From contig JAPSJU010000052.1 of NCBI GenBank assembly GCA_031178025.1, forward strand, positions 1-11,322: a stretch of 11,322 nt of DNA, read 5' to 3'. How positions within the stretch are numbered: position 1 is the stretch's first letter; each line of letters opens with the position of its first letter. Origin of the DNA: Agromyces sp. (GTDB taxonomy: Bacteria > Actinomycetota > Actinomycetes > Actinomycetales > Microbacteriaceae). Positions 1-6,438 of the stretch are shown in pieces. The position numbers and the translations under genes were made by a program. The notes beneath the pieces are model-generated. The model was not told the DNA's origin. It saw nothing but the letters and a program-made list of their open reading frames with translations, and searched no databases.

Positions 1-143
1 CTGGCGAGCTCTCGCCCGACCACGTCGCGATGGAGCACGAGGTGCTCGTCTCCTTCGTCGATCCCGTCGATCCCTGGACCGGCACCGGGGTCTCCACCGT
101 CTCCACCGCGTCCGCCGACCGCATCCATGAGGACCCACGATGA
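1..143 (+). CDS. 3' end of an unidentified CDS (partial)
   Basis: An open frame enters from the left edge (first whole codon at base 3) and stops at TGA 141-143. The visible 46 residues read as a normal protein tail, with acidic and hydrophobic alternation including the segment HEVLVSFVDPVDPWTGTGVS. The stop overlaps the aldolase start in ATGA (140-143), so it is the preceding gene of the same operon and is translationally coupled to it. I do not recognise the family from this tail. Context would allow a sugar kinase, a SIS-domain isomerase/deaminase or a glycosidase, but nothing visible decides. The other two frames across this stretch give Arg/Pro-rich nonsense. Confidence refers to it being coding. 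Confidence 0.75.
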   Translation, partial: GELSPDHVAMEHEVLVSFVDPVDPWTGTGVSTVSTASADRIHEDPR

Positions 144-988
144 CGCTGACCGCCACCCGCACCCTGCTCGACGAGGCGCGCGCCGCAGGCCGCGGACTCG
201 GCGCCTTCAACGTCGTGCACCTCGAGACCGCCGAGGCCCTCGTCGGAGCCGCCGAGGACGCCGGCCTGCCCGTGATCCTGCAGATCTCCGAGAACTGCGT
301 GCGCTACCACGGCGGCTTCGATCCCATCGCCCTCGCGACGCTCGCCATCGCCGACGCCTCGACCGCGCGTGTGGCGGTGCACCTCGACCATGCCGAGAGC
401 GCCGACCTCGCCCTGCGCGCGATCGAGCGAGGCTTCGGCTCCGTCATGTACGACGGCGCCGCGCTCGAGTTCAGCGAGAACGTCGCCACGACCCGACGAG
501 TCGTCGAGGCCGCGGATGCCGCGGGCGTGCTCGTCGAAGCCGAGCTCGGCGAGATCGGCGGGAAGAACGGCGCACACACGCCGGGCGTGCGCACCGACCC
601 CGACGAGGCCGCGCGCTTCGTCGCCGAGACGGGCGTCGGCGCACTCGCCGTGGCGGTCGGATCCTCGCACGCCATGACCGAGCGGGTCGCCGCGATCGAC
701 CTCGACCTCGTCGAACGGCTCGCGGCGGCCGTCCCCGTGCCGCTCGTGCTGCACGGCTCATCCGGCGTGCCCGACGCCACGATCGTGCGGGGCATCCGCG
801 CCGGCCTCACGAAGATCAACGTGTCGACCCACCTCAATGCGGGCTTCACCGGCGAGGTGCGACGCCAGCTGGCGGAGCATCCGTCGGTCGTCGATTCGCG
901 GACATACGTGGCGGCGGGCCGTGCGGTGGTGCGCGCTGAGGCCGCGCGCCTGCTGACGTCGTTCGCCAGTCCTCGGGAGACGCCATGA
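140..988 (+). CDS. class II fructose/tagatose-bisphosphate aldolase (GatY/KbaY type)
   Basis: This 282-residue zinc-dependent aldolase would cleave a ketose-1,6-bisphosphate (tagatose- or fructose-) into glycerone phosphate and glyceraldehyde-3-phosphate in the cytoplasm. Seen in sequence: the N-terminal GAFNV (21-25), HLDH (81-84) holding the catalytic Asp83 and zinc ligand His84, the E-x-GEIGG segment (135-141), zinc ligand His177 in SSHAM, zinc ligand His205 in HGSSG, and KINVST (225-230) in the phosphate-binding region. Length matches GatY/KbaY (about 284). The ATG has an AGGA ribosome site at 130-133 and overlaps the previous stop; its own TGA overlaps the DeoR start. Next to a DeoR regulator and a deacetylase, a tagatose-bisphosphate role in galactosamine breakdown is plausible. 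Sequence alone does not separate tagatose from fructose specificity. Confidence 0.9.
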   Translation: MTLTATRTLLDEARAAGRGLGAFNVVHLETAEALVGAAEDAGLPVILQISENCVRYHGGFDPIALATLAIADASTARVAVHLDHAESADLALRAIERGFGSVMYDGAALEFSENVATTRRVVEAADAAGVLVEAELGEIGGKNGAHTPGVRTDPDEAARFVAETGVGALAVAVGSSHAMTERVAAIDLDLVERLAAAVPVPLVLHGSSGVPDATIVRGIRAGLTKINVSTHLNAGFTGEVRRQLAEHPSVVDSRTYVAAGRAVVRAEAARLLTSFASPRETP

Positions 989-1770
989 ACCGGGCCGAAC
1001 GCCTGAGCGCCGTGCTCGACCTGCTCGCCGAGAGCGGGCAGATCGAGGTCGACCAGATCGTCGAACGGCTCGACGTCTCACCGGCGACCGCGCGACGCGA
1101 CCTCGACGCGCTCGCGCAGCAGCAGCTGCTCACCCGGACCCGTGGCGGCGCCGTGGCCCATTCGGTCGCGTACGACCTGCCGATCCGCTACAAGAACCAG
1201 CAGAATCCCGCCGCGAAGGCCGCGATCGCGCAGGCGGCGAGCGGGCTCGTGCCACGCGGGGCGGTCATCGGGCTCTGCGGCGGGACGACGGCCACCGCGA
1301 TCGCCGACGCGCTCATGTCGCGCGCCGACATCATGGAGCCCTCCCCCGAGCCGAGTCTCACCGTCGTGACGAACGCGATCAACATCGCCATGCAGCTCGC
1401 GATGCGTCCGCAGATCAAGACCGTGGTGACCGGCGGCGTCGTGCACGCGCGATCGTACGAACTCGTCGGCGCCTACGCCGACACCGTGCTCGGCAGCATC
1501 ACGCTCGACATCGCGTTCATCGGCGTGAACGGACTGGACGCCGGCGTCGGCCCCACCTCGCACGACGAGCGCGAGGCCGCGGTCAACGCCCTGATGGCGT
1601 CACGCGCGACGCAGGCGGTGCTCGTGGCCGACGCCTCGAAGCTCGACAAGCGCGCGTTCGCGGCGATCGGGCACCGTCGGCTGTTCTCGACGGTGATCAC
1701 GGATTCCGCCGCCTCGCTCGAACAGCGGCAGCGCCTCACCGACGGCGGCTACGACGTTATCGTTGCGTAG
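985..1770 (+). CDS. DeoR-family sugar-phosphate-responsive transcriptional repressor
   Basis: A 261-residue cytoplasmic regulator. Residues about 1-56 are the DeoR winged helix-turn-helix: RLSAVLDLLAESGQIEV, then VSPATARRDLDAL as the recognition helix, then LTRTRGGAV as the wing. The rest is the DeoRC effector domain of ribose-isomerase fold: GLCGGTTATAIADAL (96-110), VTNAINIA (128-135), TGGVV (149-153), DIAFIGVNGL (175-184) and VADASKLDK (214-222), the usual sugar-phosphate pocket motifs. ATG is preceded by GGGAG at 975-979 with 5-base spacing and overlaps the aldolase stop (ATGA). It most likely represses its own operon until a phosphorylated (amino)sugar accumulates; the operator would lie upstream of the window. 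It ends in TAG, while the other stops read here are TGA. Confidence 0.92.
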   Translation: MNRAERLSAVLDLLAESGQIEVDQIVERLDVSPATARRDLDALAQQQLLTRTRGGAVAHSVAYDLPIRYKNQQNPAAKAAIAQAASGLVPRGAVIGLCGGTTATAIADALMSRADIMEPSPEPSLTVVTNAINIAMQLAMRPQIKTVVTGGVVHARSYELVGAYADTVLGSITLDIAFIGVNGLDAGVGPTSHDEREAAVNALMASRATQAVLVADASKLDKRAFAAIGHRRLFSTVITDSAASLEQRQRLTDGGYDVIVA

Positions 1771-2928
1771 GTGAGCACCCCCACGACCGTCATCCACTCG
1801 GCCCGCCTCATCAGCGGCGGCGACACCGTGACCGACGCATGGGTGCGATTCGAGGGCGATCGGGTGGCGGCGCGCGGCCGCGGCGACGGCTGGCGCGTCG
1901 GCGCCGACGAGACGACCGGGGTGACGGATGCCGCGGGGCGCGCGCTGGTGCCCGGATTCATCGACCTGCACTGCCACGGCGGCGGCGGCGCGTCCGTCGA
2001 CGACGGTGCGGACGCGATCGCCACGACGCTCGCGACGCACTCGGCGCACGGGACGACGCGATCGGTGCTCTCACTGGTGACGGCGCCGGTCGAGGAGCTG
2101 GCAGTCCGGCTCGAGACGATCGCCCGGGTCGCGGCATCCGATCCGCGGGTGCTCGGCGCACACCTCGAGGGGCCGTTCCTCGACCACGAGTTCCGCGGAG
2201 CACACGATCCCGCGCTGCTGCGCACCGCCGACCCCGCGGCGGTCGAGCGGCTGCTCGACGCTTCGCATGGCGCACTGCGACAGGTCACGATCGCGCCCGA
2301 GCACCCGGGAGCGACCGCGGCGATCGCCCGATTCGTCGAGGCGGGCGTGGCGGTCGCCGTCGGCCACACCGGTGCCGACTTCGCCACCGCGTCCGCGGCC
2401 TTCGACGCCGGGGCGACGATCCTCACGCACGCCTTCAACGGCATGCGCGGCATCCACCATCGCGCACCGGGCCCGGTCGTCGCCGCCATGCACGACGACC
2501 GGGTGACCCTCGAGATCATCAACGACGGCGTGCACGTGCACCCGGACGTCGTGCGGCTCGCCTTCTCGGGCGCACCGGGTCGGATCGCGCTCGTGACCGA
2601 CGCCATGGCGGCCGCCGGGTCGGCCGACGGTCGCTACGTGCTCGGGTCCCTCGACGTCGTGGTCGACGGCGGCGTCGCCAGGCTCGTCGACGGCGCGTCC
2701 ATCGCAGGCTCGACGCTGACGCAGGACGAAGCGCTCCGCCGGGCCGTGACCGGCAGTCGCATCCCGCTGGCCGAGGCGGTGGCGGCGCTGACCGAGATCC
2801 CCGCCGCCGCGATCGGGCGCAGCGCCGACCTGGGCCGGCTCGACCCGGGGTTCCCGGCCGATGCCGTGCTGCTCGCCGATGACCTCGGCGTCGACGCGGT
2901 GTGGGTGGGCGGCGGTCGCGCCGCCTGA
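1771..2928 (+). CDS. nagA: N-acetylglucosamine-6-phosphate deacetylase (or GalNAc-6-P deacetylase)
   Basis: A 385-residue amidohydrolase-fold enzyme that removes acetate from N-acetylhexosamine-6-phosphate, giving the amine that NagB deaminates. Motifs seen: HCHGGGG (67-73), HLEGPF (131-136) with metal ligand Glu133, GHTGAD (198-203) with metal ligand His199, THAFNGM (219-225) with metal ligand His220 and substrate-contacting Asn223, HHRAPG (229-234), DGVHVHP (252-258), and LVTDAMAAAG (274-283) with catalytic Asp277. Length is normal for NagA (about 380). The GTG start follows the DeoR TAG directly, with zero spacing and in the same frame, and has no Shine-Dalgarno site, so translation should depend on re-initiation. 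The other reading is the galactosamine-specific paralogue AgaA, supported by the neighbouring GatY/KbaY-type aldolase and DeoR gene. Family assignment is firm; hexosamine specificity is not. Confidence 0.93.
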   Translation: MSTPTTVIHSARLISGGDTVTDAWVRFEGDRVAARGRGDGWRVGADETTGVTDAAGRALVPGFIDLHCHGGGGASVDDGADAIATTLATHSAHGTTRSVLSLVTAPVEELAVRLETIARVAASDPRVLGAHLEGPFLDHEFRGAHDPALLRTADPAAVERLLDASHGALRQVTIAPEHPGATAAIARFVEAGVAVAVGHTGADFATASAAFDAGATILTHAFNGMRGIHHRAPGPVVAAMHDDRVTLEIINDGVHVHPDVVRLAFSGAPGRIALVTDAMAAAGSADGRYVLGSLDVVVDGGVARLVDGASIAGSTLTQDEALRRAVTGSRIPLAEAVAALTEIPAAAIGRSADLGRLDPGFPADAVLLADDLGVDAVWVGGGRAA

Positions 2929-2940
2929 GCGCGCACGCTC

Positions 2941-2987
2941 GGAGGGGGCCCGGAGGCGTGCTCCCCATCGCCCCCGGGCGCCCCTCC
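2941..2987 (+). terminator. hairpin terminator closing the aldolase-deoR-nagA operon
   Basis: Left arm 2941-2953 pairs with right arm 2974-2987 over 13 base pairs, nearly all G-C, with one bulged G at 2980 and a 20-base loop. It begins 12 bases after the nagA stop. There is no T-run, which is common for actinobacterial terminators. A small GAGCG/CGCTC hairpin (2927-2940) overlaps the stop codon. Confidence 0.6.
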
Positions 2988-3160
2988 CCGTGGACATGCC
3001 GCTCCGACGTCGTCGCGCCACGTCCGGCCGGCGTGCACCGGCTCCGTCGCAGGAGTTCGGGCCTCCCACGATGGTGTACCAGGTCGGGCCGTCGCGGGCC
3101 CTTCCCCCTGAGAGACGGGAGCGGTACGGATCCATGACGCGAGGCGACGGGAAATCTGGT
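2988..3160. other. intergenic stretch with no recognised gene
   Basis: Bases between the operon terminator and the sigma-factor promoter. Frames crossing it are Arg/Pro-rich and lack ribosome sites. A 5-bp hairpin (3086-3090 with 3097-3101) is followed by TTCCCC and could be a secondary terminator. I see no riboswitch, RNA gene or repeat that I can support. Confidence 0.5.
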
Positions 3161-3186
3161 GGAATGGCAGCATCCGTGATCGCGTC
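3161..3186 (+). promoter_or_regulatory. candidate ECF-type promoter of the sigma-factor gene
   Basis: GGAAT at 3161-3165 and CGTC at 3183-3186 are separated by 17 bases, resembling the GGAA / CGT(C/T) pattern of many ECF-dependent promoters. Transcription would begin near 3193, ahead of either candidate start codon. This would fit autoregulation by the encoded sigma factor. The match is short and could be chance. Confidence 0.3.
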
Positions 3187-3214
3187 ATGATCGCCGCATC
3201 GGCGCGTCCCTCTC

Positions 3215-5062
3215 ATGACGACCCTCACCCGGACCATCGGAGACGACGTGCCACCGCAGCAGAGCACCCTGTCCGACGTCGCGCTCATCGAGCGCACGCG
3301 AGGCGGCGATCGTGCCGCCTTCGGCGAGCTGTGGCAGCGGCACGCCGCATCGGCCCGGACCGTCGCCCGGTCGTACAGCTCGCTCGACCCCGACGACCTC
3401 GTGGCGGAGTCGTTCACGAAGATCTACGACGCCATCCTGGCCGGCGGCGGTCCGACGGCGGCGTTCCGCCCCTATCTCTTCACCACGTTGCGCAACACCG
3501 CGGCCAGCTGGGGCCGCGCACGGCGTGAGGTGAACCTCGAGACGCTCGAGTCCTTCGAGGATCCGGCGACGAGCGAGTCGGCCACCCTCGACGCGCTCGA
3601 TCGCTCGACGACGGCGCAGGCGTTCCGCTCGCTTCCCAGCCGTTGGCAGGAGGTGCTCTGGTACTCCGAGGTCGAGGGGATGCCGCCGGCGCGGATCGCT
3701 CCGCTCGTCGGGATGTCGGCGAACGCCACTGCGGCACTCGCCTACCGAGCGCGGGAGGGCCTGCGGCAGGCGTGGATCCAGGCGCACCTGCGCAACCCCG
3801 ACAATGAGCCCGAGTGCCGATGGACGATCGAGCGCCTGGCCGCCTACACGCGCGACAAGCTCCGCACCCGTGAGACCGGGCGGCTCGAACAGCACCTCGA
3901 CGAGTGCGCGAAGTGCACGATCGTGGCCGCCGAGGCCCGCGAGGTGGGCTCCCGGCTCGCGCTCGTGCTGCTGCCCCTCGCCGCGGGCATCAGCGGTGCG
4001 ACCGCGTACTCGGGGTGGCTCGCACACGGGGCGCCGGGAGTGGACGTGGCGCTCGGCGCTGCGGGCGTGCCCTCGTGGGCAGCGGCGGGCGCCCCGCGGG
4101 CGTCCGACGGCGCCGGGGCGTCGGCCGGCCCCGGCGGGTCGGCCTCGTCCGGCACGGCCGCGTCCACCGGCTCCGCCGCGTCGACCGCCGGCCTCAGCGC
4201 CGCCGGCATCGCGGTGGGCGCGACGATCGGCGGGCTCGTCCTCGCGGCGGCGGCCGTCGCCGCCGTCATCGTCGTCCCCACCCTCGCCGCGACATCGGAG
4301 GCCGCACCGTCGACGGCCTCGTCGGCCGAGGCGCCCGTCGACGCTCCCGTCGACGCCCCCCTCGAGTTCCCGGCACCGGTGCTTCCCGAGGCGATCCCGC
4401 CCGCCGCCGTCGCCCCGCCGGTCCCCGACGCTCCGGTCGCGGCGCCGCCGCGGGTCGCGCCGTCCGCGCCCCCGCCGCTTCCGGCGCCGGCGGCGGAGCC
4501 GCAACCGCAGCCCGGACCCGAACCCCGGCCCACACCGGAGCCGGTGCCGGGCGATACCGTCGCGCTCCCGGTCGCCTTCACGGTCGACAGCGCGGGCGGT
4601 CTCGTCGATCCTGTGCTCGCGGGCACCGCCGAGCCCGGCGCCCTCGTCGTCGTCACCGCGTCGGACGGCCGGACCTGGAGGGCGACCGCGCAGCGGACCG
4701 GCGCCTGGTCGGTGCTCGCAGCGGACTCGGTCGCGGGCGCCACGACGTACACGGCGGTGCAGACCGATGCCGCGGGCAACACGTCGGCCCCGAGCGCCCC
4801 GCGCACCGTCGTGCTGACCCCGCCGAGCCTCGTCGTGAGCACGTACGACGGGTCCATCGGGTGGGGGTGGTTCGACGGCGAGCCCGAAGCGATCGTCCAG
4901 GTCCTCGTCGAGGGCGTTCCGCTGGGGACGGTGCAGCTCGACGATGCCGGCCGATACGACCGCTGGCTCGGTCCGTTCGCGCCGGTCAGCCAGGTGGGCG
5001 TCCGTTACCTCGCCGACGACGGACGGACCGGCCCGACCGCCGCTGCGACCTCATGGGGCTGA
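3215..5062 (+). CDS. ECF sigma factor fused to anti-sigma zinc motif, membrane segments and Ig-like domains
   Basis: A 615-residue protein, about three times the length of an ordinary ECF sigma factor. Order, numbered from ATG 3215: sigma region 2 at about 20-100 (DPDDLVAESFTKIYDAI as region 2.2; FRPYLFTTLRNTAASWGR as 2.3/2.4); sigma region 4 at about 131-190 (LPSRWQEVLWYSEVEGMPPA, then the MSANATAALAYRAR recognition helix); Cys201 and the HxxxCxxC motif His227-Cys231-Cys234, as in zinc-binding anti-sigma domains (ZAS/zf-HC2); hydrophobic segment about 246-264; Ala/Gly/Ser linker to about 326; strong hydrophobic segment 329-358; Ala/Pro/Glu stalk about 360-446; a bacterial Ig-like domain about 449-531 (GTAEPGALVVV, TDAAGNTSAP); and a second beta-rich domain about 535-612. 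Inferred role: a membrane-held sigma factor carrying its own inhibitor and an outside sensor. GTG 3248, with GGAG at 3239-3242, is an equally possible start; ATG 3215 lacks a clear ribosome site. Similar fusions exist in actinobacteria (from memory, ECF53-like groups). Confidence 0.85.
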   Translation: MTTLTRTIGDDVPPQQSTLSDVALIERTRGGDRAAFGELWQRHAASARTVARSYSSLDPDDLVAESFTKIYDAILAGGGPTAAFRPYLFTTLRNTAASWGRARREVNLETLESFEDPATSESATLDALDRSTTAQAFRSLPSRWQEVLWYSEVEGMPPARIAPLVGMSANATAALAYRAREGLRQAWIQAHLRNPDNEPECRWTIERLAAYTRDKLRTRETGRLEQHLDECAKCTIVAAEAREVGSRLALVLLPLAAGISGATAYSGWLAHGAPGVDVALGAAGVPSWAAAGAPRASDGAGASAGPGGSASSGTAASTGSAASTAGLSAAGIAVGATIGGLVLAAAAVAAVIVVPTLAATSEAAPSTASSAEAPVDAPVDAPLEFPAPVLPEAIPPAAVAPPVPDAPVAAPPRVAPSAPPPLPAPAAEPQPQPGPEPRPTPEPVPGDTVALPVAFTVDSAGGLVDPVLAGTAEPGALVVVTASDGRTWRATAQRTGAWSVLAADSVAGATTYTAVQTDAAGNTSAPSAPRTVVLTPPSLVVSTYDGSIGWGWFDGEPEAIVQVLVEGVPLGTVQLDDAGRYDRWLGPFAPVSQVGVRYLADDGRTGPTAAATSWG

Positions 5063-5096
5063 GGTTCGTCGCGCGGGAGCAGCGCAACGGACGCAC

Positions 5097-5102
5097 TAAT
5101 CT
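5097..5102 (+). promoter_or_regulatory. -10 box predicting a leaderless purU transcript
   Basis: TAATCT matches the actinobacterial TANNNT -10 and ends 6 bases before the purU ATG at 5109, so transcription should start on or beside the A of the start codon. No -35 consensus is visible. The gap from the sigma gene is only 46 bases, so read-through is also possible. Confidence 0.5.
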
Positions 5103-5108
5103 GGGCGG

Positions 5109-5978
5109 ATGACCACCGACGCCCCCTCGCACCTGTACCACTGGGTCGTGACGCTCGCGTGCACGGACGGACCGGGCATCGTGCACGCCGTGAGCGGCGC
5201 CATCGTCGCCGCCCGCGGCAACATCACCGAGAGCCAGCAGTTCGCCAGCCACGACACGGGCCGGTTCTTCATGCGCATCCAGGTCGAGTCGCCGGCGGAG
5301 CGCCCCGAGATCGAGGCCGCCCTCGCGCCGGTCGTCGAGCGCTGGGACATGACCTGGCACCTCGACGAGGTGGGCCGTCCGCTCCGCACGCTCGTGCTCG
5401 CCTCCACTGCCGGGCACTGCGTGAACGACCTGCTCTTCCGCCAGCGGGCGGGGCAGTTGCCCGTCGACATCCCGCTCGTGCTCTCGAACCACGGCACCCT
5501 CCGCGACCTGGTCGACTTCTACGGCGTGCCCTTCGAGGCAGCGGCAGTGACGGATGCCACGTCGAAGACCCTGTTCGAACAGCGCGTGCTCGCTGCGGTC
5601 GACGAGTACGACATCGAGCTCGTCGTGCTCGCCCGGTACATGCAGATCCTCACCCCTGAGCTCTGCGAGGCGCTCGCAGGCCGCTGCATCAACATCCACC
5701 ATTCCTTCCTGCCGGGGTTCAAGGGTGCGAATCCCTACCGGCAGGCGCACGCCCGGGGCGTCAAGCTCATCGGCGCGACCGCCCATTTCGTGACGAGCGA
5801 CCTCGACGAGGGGCCCATCATCGAGCAGAACGTCGTGCGCGTCGATCACTCCCGCTCCGTCGCCGAACTCGTCGCGATCGGTCAGGACGAGGAGAGCCGC
5901 ACGCTCTCGCAGGCCGTCAAGTGGTACGCGGAGCGCCGCGTGCTGCTCGACGGCGCCCGCACCATCATCTTCCGCTGA
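5109..5978 (+). CDS. purU: formyltetrahydrofolate deformylase
   Basis: A 289-residue cytoplasmic enzyme that hydrolyses 10-formyltetrahydrofolate to formate and tetrahydrofolate, balancing the one-carbon pool and supplying formate to PurT-type purine synthesis where present. Residues about 10-85 form an ACT-like regulatory domain (ACTDGPGIVHAVSGAI; GRFFMRIQVE). Residues about 92-289 form the formyltransferase-fold catalytic domain with NIHHSFLPGFKGANPY (195-210), IGATAHFVT (221-229) and DLDEGPIIEQ (231-240). Asn195, His197 and Asp233 correspond to the catalytic Asn-His-Asp of the glycinamide ribonucleotide formyltransferase fold. Length equals the family norm (about 280-290). The ATG at 5109 has GGGCGG directly abutting it rather than a spaced ribosome site, which agrees with leaderless translation. 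No folate gene is next to it. Confidence 0.95.
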   Translation: MTTDAPSHLYHWVVTLACTDGPGIVHAVSGAIVAARGNITESQQFASHDTGRFFMRIQVESPAERPEIEAALAPVVERWDMTWHLDEVGRPLRTLVLASTAGHCVNDLLFRQRAGQLPVDIPLVLSNHGTLRDLVDFYGVPFEAAAVTDATSKTLFEQRVLAAVDEYDIELVVLARYMQILTPELCEALAGRCINIHHSFLPGFKGANPYRQAHARGVKLIGATAHFVTSDLDEGPIIEQNVVRVDHSRSVAELVAIGQDEESRTLSQAVKWYAERRVLLDGARTIIFR

Positions 5979-6018
5979 TCCGGTCCGGGCGACGCCCGCA
6001 CGCCAGCCTGCCTCCCAC

Positions 6019-6045
6019 GCGCGCACCGCGAGCGTCGATGCGCGC
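6019..6045 (+). terminator. candidate terminator after purU
   Basis: GCGCGCA at 6019-6025 pairs with TGCGCGC at 6039-6045, giving 7 bp with a 13-base loop, and lies between the purU stop and the next -10 box. A smaller CGGGC/GCCCG hairpin with a 3-base loop sits at 5986-5998. Neither has a T-run. Confidence 0.35.
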
Positions 6046-6055
6046 ACGGGAGAAG

Positions 6056-6061
6056 TAGGCT
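6056..6061 (+). promoter_or_regulatory. -10 box upstream of the YrdB-family gene
   Basis: TAGGCT fits TANNNT and ends 8 bases before the GTG at 6070, so the predicted start site (6068-6070) gives a leader of 0-2 bases. No spaced Shine-Dalgarno site precedes the GTG, supporting near-leaderless expression. Confidence 0.45.
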
Positions 6062-6069
6062 GGATCGCT

Positions 6070-6438
6070 GTGAGCAGCGCCGTGCCGAACGAACCCCAGC
6101 CGAGCATCGGACCCAACGAGGTCCTCCGTTTCCTCCTCGAGCTGTTCGCGTTCGTGAGCCTCGGCATCTGGGGCTTCGTGGCGTTCCCCCTGCCGTGGCC
6201 CGGCGTGCTCATCGGCCTCGGCGCTCCCGCGCTCGCGATCCTCGCCTGGGCCCTCTTCGTCTCGCCGAAGGCGGTGCTCCGGGTCGACCCGTTCGGGCGC
6301 GCCCTCGTCGAGATCGCCGTGTTCACGGCCGCCGCCCTCGCATGGTGGATGCTCGGTCAGCCGATCGTCGCCGTGACGTTCGCGGTGGTGGCCGCCGTGA
6401 GCGGCATCCTCAACGGACGCAAGCAGTTCAGCGACTGA
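6070..6438 (+). CDS. YrdB/DUF2568-family small membrane protein
   Basis: A 122-residue protein predicted to have four membrane helices, at about 17-40, 44-65, 78-95 and 98-115. The start of helix 1 (NEVLRFLLELFAFVSLGIW) and the downstream pattern of paired helices with conserved Pro and Trp resemble the DUF2568 (YrdB) family of uncharacterised bacterial inner-membrane proteins, which have this size. The GTG start is chosen because it follows the TAGGCT box and because no helix is lost; no signal peptide is separate from helix 1. Its last 11 bases overlap the 3' end of the convergent membrane gene on the other strand. Function is unknown. The family name is from memory of its N-terminal pattern; coding status is solid. 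Confidence 0.8.
   Translation: MSSAVPNEPQPSIGPNEVLRFLLELFAFVSLGIWGFVAFPLPWPGVLIGLGAPALAILAWALFVSPKAVLRVDPFGRALVEIAVFTAAALAWWMLGQPIVAVTFAVVAAVSGILNGRKQFSD

Noticed and set aside
127..939. + strand 270-codon open frame overlapping the aldolase in another frame
   Set aside because: Extremely Arg-rich translation without motifs, while the aldolase frame carries all catalytic residues.
3108..3150. CTGAGA-containing segment as a possible TPP riboswitch piece
   Set aside because: Only the short CTGAGA word matches; the other conserved TPP elements and pairing arms are absent, and no thiamin gene follows.
2634..3188. Minus-strand 184-codon open frame starting in the gap before the sigma gene
   Set aside because: Most of it is antisense to nagA and the terminator; Pro/Arg/Ser-rich with no ribosome site or motif.
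3185..4504. Minus-strand 439-codon open frame opposite the sigma-factor gene, and similar ones at 3844-4857 and 4986-6326
   Set aside because: Arg/Gly/Ala-rich shadows of the sigma fusion and purU; no start signals or domains.
4320..4560. Repetitive GC-rich tract inside the sigma gene as a DNA repeat element
   Set aside because: It is explained as coding for the Ala/Pro/Glu stalk in the correct frame; the repeats are at the amino-acid level (VDAP, PEP) and not exact DNA units.
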